A stretch of DNA of 64,000 bases from the IMG/VR virus record IMGVR_UViG_3300036945_000368, positions 16,031 to 80,030 of that record, one strand, 5' to 3'. The stretch comes from a virus. A model generated the notes under the pieces. It saw only the letters and a program-made list of their open reading frames with translations, made no database searches and was not told where the DNA came from. This document shows, piece after piece, positions 33,301 through 41,719 of this stretch (positions within the stretch are counted from its first letter, which is position 1; each line of letters begins with the position of its first letter). The position numbers and the translations under genes were made by a program.

Positions 33301-34097
33301 CGAATTAGAGCGTTAACAGAACCAGAACCTAAATCTTTATTAGTTTCTTGTAAAGCCGTATCTAAACGATACATTTCTTTTTCAAGATAAGCATTAGCTT
33401 TAGCTGTTTGGTTAATCCACTTCTCTTGGTCCTTGACACTATTAGTAACAGAATTAATAGTAGTAGCTGTCTGTGAAGCAACCTTAACTAATTTCTCGTA
33501 TTCGATATTAGCAGCGCCTACACCCTTATCTTTAAACAGTTCATTTAGGCGTAGCTTATCACGCGCTAACTCTTCCATCTGACCTTTAGTTAAACCAAGA
33601 TTACGGTTATAAAGGTTTTGTACTTCGTTAGCAACTTTTAATCTGTTAGTCCATGCTTCTAATGTACCAATGCTTTTGTCAAAGGGGTCTGTACCCATTA
33701 GAGTACGTTGAGTCTTTAGGGTAGCACCAATGAGGGTTAATTCATCGTTTAAAGCACCAGAGGCTTTAGCGTAAGCTAATACAGAAGATTGACCTTTAGA
33801 ATAACCTTCAGTCATGAAAGCTAAGATATCTTGCTGGCGCTGAAGTACAGATACACTTTCCTTGAGTGGCTTATTACTGTCTTCCTGAGCCTTGGCTAAT
33901 TTAATAGTAGCCATCTCTGCTTTAGCATTAGCTGTAGTAGTTTTAGCTTGTGACTGTGCTAACTTCTCAGAAGCAACAGCTGCATCGGAGACTGGTTTGT
34001 TAAGCTTAGAAACCTCTGTAGTAAGGTTCTTAATAGCTGTTACAGCAGAGACTAATTCACTAGTCTCTACTTTAAATTTTAGCGTTTGTAAGTCCAT
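30396..34097 (-). CDS. tail length tape measure protein
   Basis: 1233 residues. The first 370 are coiled coil, hydrophobic stretches cover roughly 360-480, more coiled coil runs to 1080, and the C-terminus has GEAGPEAIMPLRRG, a common end of gpH-type tape measures. Length sets tail length: by the usual 1.5 A per residue it predicts a tail of roughly 180 nm. It follows the G/GT chaperone genes, as in lambda. Confidence 0.93.
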   Translation of the reverse strand: MDLQTLKFKVETSELVSAVTAIKNLTTEVSKLNKPVSDAAVASEKLAQSQAKTTTANAKAEMATIKLAKAQEDSNKPLKESVSVLQRQQDILAFMTEGYSKGQSSVLAYAKASGALNDELTLIGATLKTQRTLMGTDPFDKSIGTLEAWTNRLKVANEVQNLYNRNLGLTKGQMEELARDKLRLNELFKDKGVGAANIEYEKLVKVASQTATTINSVTNSVKDQEKWINQTAKANAYLEKEMYRLDTALQETNKDLGSGSVNALIRFENALKQSGMTLAEQTVKLDEFKKKLAETNKQSGNRQVDYLARALGPQITDIGVGLMTGQNPLTVLLQQGGQLRDQLALAGIAGKDMGKALQDAAAGMVGSVKDVGIAVGGLVVNSLASAGKAVIKFGSDITGATFILDKLKESLIFKEAITGKTGLSSVLNGISVAIQVFTGGIVVAAIATLIAMAVSLKEVIKQEGELSRAVTLSGGALGITNDQAIALSKTYAGAKGNVGAFAQAIAASAKAGNISADNLQAVTSAAIDLNKAAGIPIEDTIKQFSKLGEKPTEAIRELAKSTGLISPEIMKAVDGLEKQGKKTEAATLAINSYSDAMKKASSDIQKDMSYLESFFDTVGRAASSMWDRIANAGRKGDLTSQLNAATDELNKLQFASNKDRPLIAAELTKQQAIVDGLKAQVENEEKVAQAKDKSNAFAEFGIKYGKYAEASLSKQARFEAERLKLQEAALKAGIGEAEQAKILAGIRKEIFGEAALPNNLEIAQKGYSEELKMAQSMNDNKRKVLKFYYDIGLKDRSEYVTEDTKLLEQSESSQLAVVEKFQKQFADAYAIQYKALSAKSGAGSQDVKNLTATFEELNKSLENTKKGIADTVTTRSIENMRAIGEVIKQSKDAYIDFSKTVASSANQRSASYEAEKELAGAYGASAERIKAYRDEYNKLIPAITAAEQRIKQAEKNLEGSPKDTEQAALAQKALDQTRLDSTNTLAAAKIAAAKAADDAEARYNDMSLKRLNAYNDAFSNVFQGMGDAILNFVKTGEFSFKGLIDSMLSNLIRFELQAQMSSLYQTTGGSLGILNTIKGVYSGMTGGQYTPGSENFVGPMPQALGGAWNNGVQAFAKGGSFTNSIVDSPTLFKFAKGTGLMGEAGPEAIMPLRRGPDGSLGVQSQGGGSNVSVSIINNTNAQATTQETTDSRGNRKVEVIIGDMTAGEVTRSGSSSQKAMKSTYGIQPALIRR

Positions 34098-34120
34098 GAT
34101 TTTTCCTATCTATTTGGAAT

Positions 34121-34175
34121 TTTATCTTTAATAACTATGTAATTACTAAAGATAAAAGCCCTCGTTAGAGGGCAG
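34121..34175 (-). terminator. terminator plus adjacent inverted repeat before the tape measure gene
   Basis: Read on the minus strand, GCCCTC, loop TAAC, GAGGGC (34173-34158) is followed by a T-rich stretch. Next comes a second hairpin with 10-base arms TTTATCTTTA/TAAAGATAAA (34156-34147 and 34130-34121). The first would stop transcripts from the chaperone gene. The second ends 24 bases before the tape measure start. Confidence 0.75.
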
Positions 34176-34178
34176 TTA

Positions 34179-34962
34179 TTATTTACCTTTAGAGTTCTTT
34201 TCCTGAGCTTTAGCAAATGTATCTAAGGCTAGGTTATCAAATTTGCGTAGTAAAGTCAGTTCCCATTCTTCGGGGTCTACTTGCAACAAATCGAAATAAG
34301 CTTTCATTTCAGTGAATGTAATAGGTGAAGCACCAAAACCGTTTCCAGTTCTGGTTGTATGTAAGTCTTTAAAGTAACCCCATACATATAAACAACTATC
34401 AGGGATAGTAAGAAGATCAGACAATTCTTTAGGCTTATGCCCTGTCTGTCTCCATACACTTTCCAGATGTTGTTTTACTGTAGCCCCATTCTTATCCTGA
34501 GTATTAAGCTTGAACTCTTGTTCGGCAAAAGCTAGAGCTTGTTCAATTTCCTGTGGGTCGAAAATTGAGAATCTGTGAAGATTCCTCCATCACTTGTTCA
34601 CGAATCCATGAGTGTTCTTTAAAGATTTTAGCTGCAGTTTCTGGAGAGAATTTAACTTCTTCACCGTTATCTGTAATGCCTCGCCAACCTAATACTCGAA
34701 CAACAGCGGTTTCAATAGAAAGTTCTTCGGCATCTTCTAAGGTCATATCCTCTACGTCCTTACCTCTGCGTTTAGCTTGTGTTTGCTTCTGTTGAAATTC
34801 CTTGAACTTGTTTCTACCGAAAGCTTTTACAGTCTTTGATTCTTCACCACGTACTGTAATAAAAGCTCCTGTACCTTCACTCGTAGTTGGTAACCGTACT
34901 TCAAATTCAAAACCAATATCAGCAGCTACGCTTAAGTTATTCTTTGCTAAATCTAATGCCAT
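34179..34962 (-). CDS. tail assembly chaperone GT, made by +1 frameshift
   Basis: The T part is open from 34559 to 34179 with no stop (DPQEIEQALAFAEQEFKL... to KNSKGK), but has no ribosome site or ATG. It becomes a 126-residue extension of the G protein if the ribosome shifts +1 at codon 134 (TTT, 34563-34561), giving about 260 residues. The T part contains VWGYFKDL and TFTEMKAYFDLLQVDPEEWEL, typical of gpT domains that hold the tape measure during tail assembly. The G/GT ratio matters for tail building. Confidence 0.8.
34543..34962 (-). CDS. tail assembly chaperone G
   Basis: 139 residues, with an N-terminal beta-rich part (DIGFEFEVRLP, FITVRG) and a helical C-terminus. It lies between the tail tube and tape measure genes, where siphoviruses keep the G chaperone. 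AAAGGAC precedes ATG 34962. The last five codons are bypassed when the ribosome shifts to make GT. Confidence 0.8.
   Translation of the reverse strand: MALDLAKNNLSVAADIGFEFEVRLPTTSEGTGAFITVRGEESKTVKAFGRNKFKEFQQKQTQAKRRGKDVEDMTLEDAEELSIETAVVRVLGWRGITDNGEEVKFSPETAAKIFKEHSWIREQVMEESSQILNFRPTGN
34558..34566 (-). promoter_or_regulatory. +1 ribosomal frameshift site
   Basis: In the zero frame the minus strand reads AAT TTT CGA. A tRNA-Phe on TTT can re-pair on TTC after a one-base forward slip, and the next codon CGA is slowly read. TTT-CGN is a known +1 slippage context (influenza PA-X uses UUU-CGU). The new frame enters the T domain directly. Confidence 0.65.
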
Positions 34963-35053
34963 ATATGTCCTTTCAAGACGTTGATAAGATGAGATAATCT
35001 CGCTATACAGATAAGATTATAGCATAATTTTACTTGAAAAGCAAGATGCAGAC

Positions 35054-35089
35054 GTAAAAAAACCCCAAGGCTGTTACACCAAGGGGTTT
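35054..35089 (-). terminator. intrinsic terminator after the tail tube gene
   Basis: On the minus strand AAACCCC...GGGGTTT with an internal pairable TTGG/CC portion is followed by seven T bases. It lies 27 bases after the tail tube stop. Confidence 0.85.
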
Positions 35090-35115
35090 AATTATGTGGC
35101 CTCTAAGGGCAACTA

Positions 35116-36324
35116 TTAGGCTGCAGAATCTTGTACAGCGATTGTAGTAGCTGGAAGACCTGCGCTGATATCAGCATTAGATAAAGCTTGGAAGCTCGTA
35201 GCAGCTACAATACCAAGTTCACCGTCATCCTTTGTAAAGCTACCTAATTTTACCTTAGGGATAGTAAAGGTAATAAAATCAGAGTTCTTGTTTGAGTCAC
35301 TAGTTAATACTAAGACTAAGGAGACAGGTACTTCGTCATTGAAATATGTACGGAAGGCAGCATCTTGGAAGTAAACACTTAAGTTACCGCTAACACGAAT
35401 ACGACCTGTGAAAATATCTGCAACAGAATTAGAACCGACTGTTGTAGCATTTTCTGTAGCACGATCAATAGTAAAATCTGCAGAAGTAACTAAAGCTACT
35501 GGAGCGCCATCAACTAACATTACACCGTTTACAGCAGCAAAAATACCGTTAGTACCTTGAGCAGTCGGGTTTGAGAAATACTGAGTAGTACCAGTTTGTG
35601 CCATATCCTTACCAGCAAAACCTACGTCAATAGTAGTTAAACCAGTTGCAGGTAATTGAACAGCAACACTGTTTACTTTCATACCTGTGAATACTTCAGA
35701 CTGTGCAATATCGCTGTACCATTCTTCAATATTGTAAGACTGGTCAGTATGGCCTGTTGCGGGAACAAAAGTTGTCTTACCAACTGTTGCAATATCTACA
35801 CTAGCGATTGGACCTTGTGGTACAAGAGTAGAACCATTAATTGTAGTAACAGTTAAAACTGTATCAGTTACATTAGTGATTAGTAAGTTATTATCTACGT
35901 TAGCAGCGTTCAAATTAACGCCTGTCAAACGAACAACAGTACCTACCTTGTAACCTTGAGTTAAGTAGTCACCAGCTGCGCGGGTTACTGTAAAAACATT
36001 ACCAGATGCGGCGATTGTAACTGAAACACTAGTGGATGTAACACCAGCGCTGAAATCACGAGCAACAACTGAACCGATAAAATCGGAGTATGAAGCTGGA
36101 GATAACTCACCATTTAAGCTACCTGTTGCGCTACGGACACCGTGGCGAAAGTCAGCAATTTGACGGTCTGTACGAATCTCACCGGATTCATAAGTTTCTT
36201 TTGTTAGGTTAAAGTTAGCAGTAACACGGCGTAATAGTTTAGCACCTGTTGCGCCAGCTAGTGTACCAAAGGCGCTTTCCTTTTTGTAGCCGACTTGTTT
36301 AGCCGTACCTTTTGCGATTGTCAT
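35116..36324 (-). CDS. major tail tube protein
   Basis: 402 residues. The N-terminus KQVGYKKESAFGT and LTKETYESGEIRTDRQ, followed by RHGVRSATGSLNGELS, is typical of siphovirus tail tube subunits of the TTP family. A beta-rich insertion near residues 95-190 (valine/threonine-rich) may be a surface Ig-like domain. It polymerises into the tube. It is framed upstream by the terminator gene and downstream by a strong transcription terminator. Confidence 0.85.
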   Translation of the reverse strand: MTIAKGTAKQVGYKKESAFGTLAGATGAKLLRRVTANFNLTKETYESGEIRTDRQIADFRHGVRSATGSLNGELSPASYSDFIGSVVARDFSAGVTSTSVSVTIAASGNVFTVTRAAGDYLTQGYKVGTVVRLTGVNLNAANVDNNLLITNVTDTVLTVTTINGSTLVPQGPIASVDIATVGKTTFVPATGHTDQSYNIEEWYSDIAQSEVFTGMKVNSVAVQLPATGLTTIDVGFAGKDMAQTGTTQYFSNPTAQGTNGIFAAVNGVMLVDGAPVALVTSADFTIDRATENATTVGSNSVADIFTGRIRVSGNLSVYFQDAAFRTYFNDEVPVSLVLVLTSDSNKNSDFITFTIPKVKLGSFTKDDGELGIVAATSFQALSNADISAGLPATTIAVQDSAA

Positions 36325-36387
36325 ATTATTTTCTCCAATTAAATTTCATTTGCAAATGAACTGATTTTAGGGTATCAGCAAACCAGA

Positions 36388-36795
36388 TTAGTACGAATAT
36401 ACTTCAGCTACCAATTCGATTAAAACAGGGCAGATTACCTTGTCTGATACTGTAGATGTTCCAGCTACCTGAGGGGTAGAAAGTACATGAATTTTTACAT
36501 TACCTTCTACAAATACGGTACCTTTTTTAAAGTGGTTTCTGACAAGTTCAGCACGAGCTAAAACTTCAGATGTACCCTTATTGGTTGACCCTAAACAGAA
36601 TACTTGCATAGTTAGGCGTTCTCTATGAAAGCCGGTTCCAAGTACAGGGTCTTCTGGAGGTTGTATTGTAAATTGAACTCTTTCGTATAGCCCAACTGGA
36701 GGAGTAAAACTAACACCCTCCCAAGCGATTGGGACTGTAGGTGTTAATGTATTAAGATGCCTTTCAGCAGCTTTTTTAATTTCGATTATTGCCAT
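36388..36795 (-). CDS. tail terminator-like protein
   Basis: 135 residues from ATG 36795; the in-frame codon at 36810 has no ribosome site. IPIAWEGVSFTPP and YERVQFTIQPPEDP match the DUF4128-type tail completion proteins that cap the tail tube. It is located immediately before the tube gene, as in lambda U-V order. It overlaps the gp10-like gene by ten bases. Confidence 0.7.
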   Translation of the reverse strand: MAIIEIKKAAERHLNTLTPTVPIAWEGVSFTPPVGLYERVQFTIQPPEDPVLGTGFHRERLTMQVFCLGSTNKGTSEVLARAELVRNHFKKGTVFVEGNVKIHVLSTPQVAGTSTVSDKVICPVLIELVAEVYSY

Positions 36796-37313
36796 GATGT
36801 TGTGCTCCAATCATTATCTGAATTATAGTAATCATCAAGCTTAAGTTGGTAAAAGGCCATAACCTTCTCGGTAGTAGGTTTCATAATACCTTGTGGAGCC
36901 TTCTTAGAAGATGGTACTCCATCTAAACCTTCTAGATTACCGATGTAATGTGCAGGGTTACCAACTATAATATCTTCGCCTAGTTTATAATTCATAAGAT
37001 GAGTGTTAACAGCACCTAATGCAGTGTTACCAGAACTTGCTCCATATAAGGCTTGCTTTTCTAGAGTTCCATCTAAAGCTATTTGCCATGAACCTCTTGC
37101 ATAACCTTCTTCAGGATTTAATCCCCAAACTTGTTCACGCATCGCATATAATGCTGGATACTGATCTGCATCGCCTAATGGGGTATAACCTATAGCTGCT
37201 TCAGCAACACCAACAGAAAATTTTCTAACCATTCTTGCTAGTCTTTGCTCAACATCTGTTGTTAGCTCTTCTAGTTGTTTAGTCAGTTCGTCAGCATTAC
37301 AAGTTACTTTCAT
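36786..37313 (-). CDS. head-tail joining protein, HK97 gp10-like
   Basis: 175 residues starting at ATG 37313, seven bases after AAAGGG. The N-terminal helix (DELTKQLEELTTDVEQRLARMVRKF) followed by YTPLGDADQY and RGSWQIALDG is the shape of gp10/gpZ-like neck proteins. Gene order between the connector and the tail terminator supports this. Exact placement in the neck is inferred. Confidence 0.68.
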   Translation of the reverse strand: MKVTCNADELTKQLEELTTDVEQRLARMVRKFSVGVAEAAIGYTPLGDADQYPALYAMREQVWGLNPEEGYARGSWQIALDGTLEKQALYGASSGNTALGAVNTHLMNYKLGEDIIVGNPAHYIGNLEGLDGVPSSKKAPQGIMKPTTEKVMAFYQLKLDDYYNSDNDWSTTSWQ

Positions 37314-37314
37314 A

Positions 37315-37674
37315 TCAACCCTTTGTAGCAATAAGTTTGTACAAGGTTAATTCACCGTATGCTCTGTGTTCAATTAAGCTCTGCACTTCGAATGTTTCAC
37401 TACCTACTGTAATCTTATCTCTAACCGCAGGTACAAAACTTAAGGCATGATTAGCTAGATAAAATACTGCAGCACTTCTTCCAATTAAATCTGGAAAATT
37501 GTACTGATCAGTTTTTAAATGCTTCTTATACATTGTTACAGTATGTTCTGTAGTAGTATTTACTGTAGAACCAGTTTCAATATTATAAGTACCTTCGGTA
37601 ACTTGAAAGTATTGCATGGATTGACCATGCGTTTTTATCATCTTAACACTTGAAAGTAGAAACGGATTTGCCAT
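37315..37674 (-). CDS. putative head-tail connector/stopper protein
   Basis: 119 residues from ATG 37674, six bases after GAGG (an ATG 12 bases upstream is less favourable). Beta-rich, with VTMYKKHLKTDQYNFPDL and VGSETFEVQSL. It has the size and location of head-closure (stopper) proteins. I cannot name the family from sequence alone. Confidence 0.6.
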   Translation of the reverse strand: MANPFLLSSVKMIKTHGQSMQYFQVTEGTYNIETGSTVNTTTEHTVTMYKKHLKTDQYNFPDLIGRSAAVFYLANHALSFVPAVRDKITVGSETFEVQSLIEHRAYGELTLYKLIATKG

Positions 37675-37682
37675 AATCAACC

Positions 37683-38087
37683 TCAAATATTAAATTGTAA
37701 TGAAGGCAAACCTGTAGTGTCTTGTGAAGGAACTGCCACAATATTATTGTCAGCGTTAGCATCATTAGCTGCCATATCTGATTTACTAATACCACCAGCA
37801 TAAGGCATAGCGTTAGTATAGATAGGGTTTAAATCTGGATTGCTAATATACATCTGCAAAGCTTGCATGAATTGTTTAGCGGATGAACTACCCTTAATAC
37901 TGAAGATATCTACAGTTTCATCTGGACGTAATGATAATTTCATTAACATGGATTTAGCAGCATCTAAAGATGATCTGCGAATAGACCATTCGTTTTTATC
38001 CAGAAAATAGCGATATTCTTCGTCAGACATTATAGGGAAGTTTACATCGGTATCACCGAGTTCTATGCGTAATGCTCGAATTGTCAT
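37683..38087 (-). CDS. putative head completion/adaptor protein
   Basis: 134 residues from ATG 38087, seven bases after AAAGGA; the frame upstream of it overlaps the terminator and is unlikely to be translated. It is helical in the middle (NEWSIRRSSLDAAKSMLMKLS), a feature of gp6-like adaptors that sit under the portal. First gene of the connector group after the capsid gene. Confidence 0.62.
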   Translation of the reverse strand: MTIRALRIELGDTDVNFPIMSDEEYRYFLDKNEWSIRRSSLDAAKSMLMKLSLRPDETVDIFSIKGSSSAKQFMQALQMYISNPDLNPIYTNAMPYAGGISKSDMAANDANADNNIVAVPSQDTTGLPSLQFNI

Positions 38088-38147
38088 GATGTATCCTTTA
38101 TAATAATTTCTTCTAATAGCCCATGTAGAATGAACCATTAGAAGAAA

Positions 38148-38163
38148 GCCTCCCGAAGGAGGC
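38148..38163 (-). terminator. terminator-like hairpin after the major capsid gene
   Basis: GCCTCC, loop TTCG, GGAGGC on the minus strand, followed by TTTCTTC. It probably lowers transcription past the highly expressed capsid gene. Confidence 0.75.
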
Positions 38164-38179
38164 AATCTCGTATCTAATT

Positions 38180-39193
38180 TTAGTTAGATGTAGTGACCTT
38201 AACCACAGCGGCAGGGCGGCGAATCAAGTTTAAGAAATTGCTCTCTGTTTGAATTTGAATTTCGACATCCTTTGGATCTCTATAGGTAAATGCGTATGCT
38301 TCTTCACCTAAGGTGTTAACGTGACTGAAACGGTTAGCAGGAGAGAAATATGTCTTGAACATATCGCTTGTACCTGTAGGTAACATTACGCCTTCGCCAG
38401 CAGGGATGAGGGCTGAACCGTTGTAAGAACCACGGTATTCAATGTAAGTTACACCACCGTGTACGAAACGGCGGTATAAACCTGAACCGAGGCGTTGACG
38501 TAATGGCTCTTGTGTGCTAGTGTAATACTTGTAAGCCTCTTTAACAGTAGCGTGAGCGATTAACTTAGCGAAGAATGCTGGTGAGCAAAGAACGATTACT
38601 TCATTTACGACTTCACCAGTTAAGATGTTGTCTTGAATGTGAGCAATACCTTCTTCTGACTTAACTAAGAGGTCAGTTGTAGTAGTACCTAATACGAAGT
38701 CGATAGACTTTTGTGTAACACCGAAGTCAGTGAAGAAGTTACCAGAAACTGTACCGTTAGGAGCGTAGATAGCGCCAGTGGTAAGAGCATAGGCACGAGC
38801 AGCTTCAAGGGTGATAGCGTGGCTAGAACGGATACGCTCTAACTTACGTGCAGTAACAGCAGCTTCGGTTTCAGCAGCGTCTGCAGAACCGTAGGCACGT
38901 TTACCTTGGATATCTTGAGGCTTAATTGCGTCATCCAATGGGAAGTGAGGGATTGGGAATGAACGGAGGTTACGTGTGTCATCACTGTTCATAGTGTTAC
39001 GGGCACCGCGAACTTGGTCAGTAACGATACCTAATGTACCTTGTGTAGATTCAACTGTAACAGAGTGTTGTGAAACTGGCTCTGAAGAGAAGATGCCTAA
39101 TTCATTGATTAGACCCCATTTGTTAGGAACTAGTAAAAGTTCTTGCGTGTAGTCTACTAATTCAAATGGTTTGTCAAAACTGCGTACTTGCAT
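38180..39193 (-). CDS. major capsid protein, lambda gpE family
   Basis: 337 residues, in line with gpE (341). MQVRSFDKPFELVDYTQELLLVPN at the N-terminus, the GTLG...VRGARNTMNSDDTRNLRSFPIPHFPLDD stretch and FSPANRFSHVNTLGEEAY near the end are characteristic of the gpE family. It forms the icosahedral shell. It is preceded by a gpD-like decoration gene, exactly as in lambda. Confidence 0.93.
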   Translation of the reverse strand: MQVRSFDKPFELVDYTQELLLVPNKWGLINELGIFSSEPVSQHSVTVESTQGTLGIVTDQVRGARNTMNSDDTRNLRSFPIPHFPLDDAIKPQDIQGKRAYGSADAAETEAAVTARKLERIRSSHAITLEAARAYALTTGAIYAPNGTVSGNFFTDFGVTQKSIDFVLGTTTTDLLVKSEEGIAHIQDNILTGEVVNEVIVLCSPAFFAKLIAHATVKEAYKYYTSTQEPLRQRLGSGLYRRFVHGGVTYIEYRGSYNGSALIPAGEGVMLPTGTSDMFKTYFSPANRFSHVNTLGEEAYAFTYRDPKDVEIQIQTESNFLNLIRRPAAVVKVTTSN

Positions 39194-39227
39194 GTTATAT
39201 TTTCCTTATTATTTGTTAAGAGTTAGA

Positions 39228-39629
39228 TTAGATTGCATCGTTGCAATTGATACCTTTAACTTCGAGAGCAGCGTATACAGCGTTCTTCTCAGCAGTTAAA
39301 TCGTATGAAGCATCTAATACTAAACCAGCCTTAGATACGATAGCTGGACCTTTGATAAGGACAAGTACTTTAGTATCTGTAGCAGCGGCGATTGATTGCT
39401 CATCAATTACAATAGCGTCAGCTACTTGTGAACCGTCTGTAGCAGTTTGTACAGCGATTTTGTACTTGCCATCGGCAGTTACTTTACCGACTACGGTGCC
39501 GGGTACATATGACTTAGCAGCAGCTTCGTTAACAGTTACAACTGCACGAGTGTAACCAGTCTCTGCCCATAATTCTTGCTTAACTACGTTTGATAGACGT
39601 TTAGCTTCTGTTGCGAATGGATTTGCCAT
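39228..39629 (-). CDS. head decoration protein, gpD-like
   Basis: 133 residues, beta-rich, with the RAVVTVNEAAAKSYVPGTVVGKVTADGKY segment usual in head decoration proteins of the lambda D and phage 21 type. It would bind capsid threefold sites and stabilise the filled head. Lies directly upstream of the capsid gene. Confidence 0.8.
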   Translation of the reverse strand: MANPFATEAKRLSNVVKQELWAETGYTRAVVTVNEAAAKSYVPGTVVGKVTADGKYKIAVQTATDGSQVADAIVIDEQSIAAATDTKVLVLIKGPAIVSKAGLVLDASYDLTAEKNAVYAALEVKGINCNDAI

Positions 39630-39650
39630 TTTATTTTTCCTTTAAATATA

Positions 39651-40868
39651 TTATTTAGTATTTAGCTTGGCTTTTAATACTTTCGCCACAGCAGATTCTT
39701 GAACTTTAGGTTCTTCTTCTTGAGTTGAAGCACCCTTTTCAACAAACATCTCAGAGGTTTCTACAGTGGTCATCATAGCTTGCATAGCAGCTAAGAAGGC
39801 TGTGAAATCATCTTCAGATTCTAATGATAGAGCAGCCTTAGCGATTGCCTCTACTTTGCTTTCGTCTTTAACGATAGCTTTAACTTGTTCAGTCTTTGCT
39901 TTAGCGATAGCTTCTTTTTTAGCAGCTTCGTATTCAGCAATAACTTCTAAAGCTTTTTGTAACTCAACCTTTTGCTCTTCTAGGGCCTTCTGGATAAGTT
40001 CAAATTGAGCTTTTTCTACGGTTTCGATTTTTACATCTTCGTCCATCTTAGATTTCTCCAATTCTTCTTTGTTAACAGAGGTAGATACCTCTTCTTTAAT
40101 AACCTCGCATGCGGGTGAGGTATCAGTACCAGCTGCAGAAGCAGTAGGTTCGGATTCTTGAGTTAGAGACTTTTGTACTTTACTGAGAGTACCAGCTTTG
40201 TGACCAACGACTACATCAGTAGGTTCACCATCTCTATATAGCTTAATCATTACGGCAGGATTTTCTTCAGTGCCGTTTAGAATGAATTCTGTATCAGGAA
40301 CAGACATAGTGCCGTTACTTACAATTTTAGTAACTTTGCCTGTAGCTTGACCACCGCTAGAATTCCATTTCACCATATCACCAACTTTAGGTTTATAGGC
40401 TTTCTCAAGATTAGCAAAAGCTTTCTCAAGAGATTCTTGGTCATTCAGCATGGCTAGATATTCGGTTTCATCTAATTCTGCTAATACTGTAGCTAAACTT
40501 TCTGAATCATTGGCTGATTTTAAAATCTCAAATGCTTCGAGTTTAGATTGAATATAATCTTCATAATCTGCAGTCTTAGGTTCATCAGTAGCTTCTGGCT
40601 TTTCATAGCCCATCATACGGGCAAGAACTTCTGCATCTTCATAATATACGGAAAAGAACTTACGTAGAAAATCTGGCAACTCCATAGTTACTCGAACTTG
40701 TTGCATCTTCTGGATAAATTCTTCGCTAAATTTATTTGCTTTTAGAACCAGAGCATAATCATGGTTATTAGCAGGACCACCTTGTGACTTAGCAGTAAGG
40801 GCTACGTGAGCGCCTTCTTTTTCAAAGCTAATGTCAGAAAGTTTACGCTTTGCTTTACGTTGTGTCAT
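39651..40868 (-). CDS. scaffold-like protein with an embedded SH3/Tudor-like domain
   Basis: 405 residues. Residues 1-150 are mixed helical. Residues 157-225 (VGDMVKWNSSGGQATGKVTKIV...VGHKAGTLSKV) look like the DUF2945/HVA1 Tudor-like beta barrel. Residues 255-370 are a long E/K/A coiled coil typical of capsid scaffolds. Between protease and decoration genes a scaffold is expected. The beta-barrel insert is unusual and may persist in the head after cleavage. The start forms a TAATG overlap with the protease gene. Confidence 0.7.
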   Translation of the reverse strand: MTQRKAKRKLSDISFEKEGAHVALTAKSQGGPANNHDYALVLKANKFSEEFIQKMQQVRVTMELPDFLRKFFSVYYEDAEVLARMMGYEKPEATDEPKTADYEDYIQSKLEAFEILKSANDSESLATVLAELDETEYLAMLNDQESLEKAFANLEKAYKPKVGDMVKWNSSGGQATGKVTKIVSNGTMSVPDTEFILNGTEENPAVMIKLYRDGEPTDVVVGHKAGTLSKVQKSLTQESEPTASAAGTDTSPACEVIKEEVSTSVNKEELEKSKMDEDVKIETVEKAQFELIQKALEEQKVELQKALEVIAEYEAAKKEAIAKAKTEQVKAIVKDESKVEAIAKAALSLESEDDFTAFLAAMQAMMTTVETSEMFVEKGASTQEEEPKVQESAVAKVLKAKLNTK

Positions 40869-41668
40869 TATTCTTCCTCTTCAATTGTTTCGACTGATGC
40901 TAAAGCACCAATACTTAAACCGTTAATATCACCGGACTTGATTAATTCCCATAGACCATCATCAAGGGATTGCACTGTAGCTAACCAAGTGCCTTTCTTA
41001 ACGAATTTATCGCCAAGAACAAAATCAGTAGGACAGCAATAACTTTCACAGAACTCAAAAGTACTTGTCTCAACTAAGTGAAACAAATTAGCCTTCATAG
41101 AATATTTATTAAAGTTATGACAGGCTTTACGAACTTCCGCTTCTGTAGTGGTATCACCGTGGGCATCAACCTCATCAGGAACCATGACAATAAAAGTTGC
41201 TTGTTTTAATTCTTCATCAACAGATTTAGTGATACTTAATTTTTCACCTAAGATTTCGTCTTCTGAATTTAATTCTGCTTCTGTAATTTCTTTAGTATAA
41301 GATTTTACAATCTCTTCCTTCTTCAGGATAGATCGTGCCCATGCTAAACCTGCAGAACCACCCCAAAGTAACCAAGCGACAGTTCCAGCTGTAGGACCGC
41401 CATCAGGCATTTTCTTTTTAGGTGCATAGTTGTTCTCATGGCGACTAAAGAATGAATACATGCGTTTGACGGATTCTAGCGAAAGATTACCATTGATAAT
41501 ATCTCTAGCTCTGGCTACACCAGAACCTACACCAGCATCACTAGCTTGAGAGGAACTTAATCCACCTCTGTTCCATTTTTCACGTAAGGCTAAACCTCTC
41601 CGTGCATTATTTCGCATTGCATCTGTGGGAGCAAAGCTTTTAGCTTTATTAATTGTTTCCATGCTCAC
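40868..41668 (-). CDS. prohead protease, XkdF-like, with extra N-terminal domain
   Basis: 266 residues. The C-terminal half FIVMVPDEVDAHGDTTTEAEVRKACH, HLVETSTFEFCESY, KKGTWLATVQSLDDGLWELIKSGDINGLSIG matches the XkdF family of phage serine proteases. Residues 40-115 (GVARARDIINGN, RMYSFFSRHE, GGPTAGTVAWLLWGG) form a second conserved module often found fused to protease or portal genes. It matures the prohead by cutting scaffold and capsid. Driven by the promoter at 41691. Confidence 0.8.
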   Translation of the reverse strand: MSMETINKAKSFAPTDAMRNNARRGLALREKWNRGGLSSSQASDAGVGSGVARARDIINGNLSLESVKRMYSFFSRHENNYAPKKKMPDGGPTAGTVAWLLWGGSAGLAWARSILKKEEIVKSYTKEITEAELNSEDEILGEKLSITKSVDEELKQATFIVMVPDEVDAHGDTTTEAEVRKACHNFNKYSMKANLFHLVETSTFEFCESYCCPTDFVLGDKFVKKGTWLATVQSLDDGLWELIKSGDINGLSIGALASVETIEEEE

Positions 41669-41690
41669 CTCTTATAAGTATATAAACATA

Positions 41691-41719
41691 ATTATATCAC
41701 ATTTTTATTAAAAAATCAA
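41691..41719 (-). promoter_or_regulatory. promoter for the head gene operon
   Basis: On the minus strand TTGATT (41719-41714), 17 bases, TATAAT (41696-41691), 23 bases before the protease start. Very AT-rich surroundings. Confidence 0.7.
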
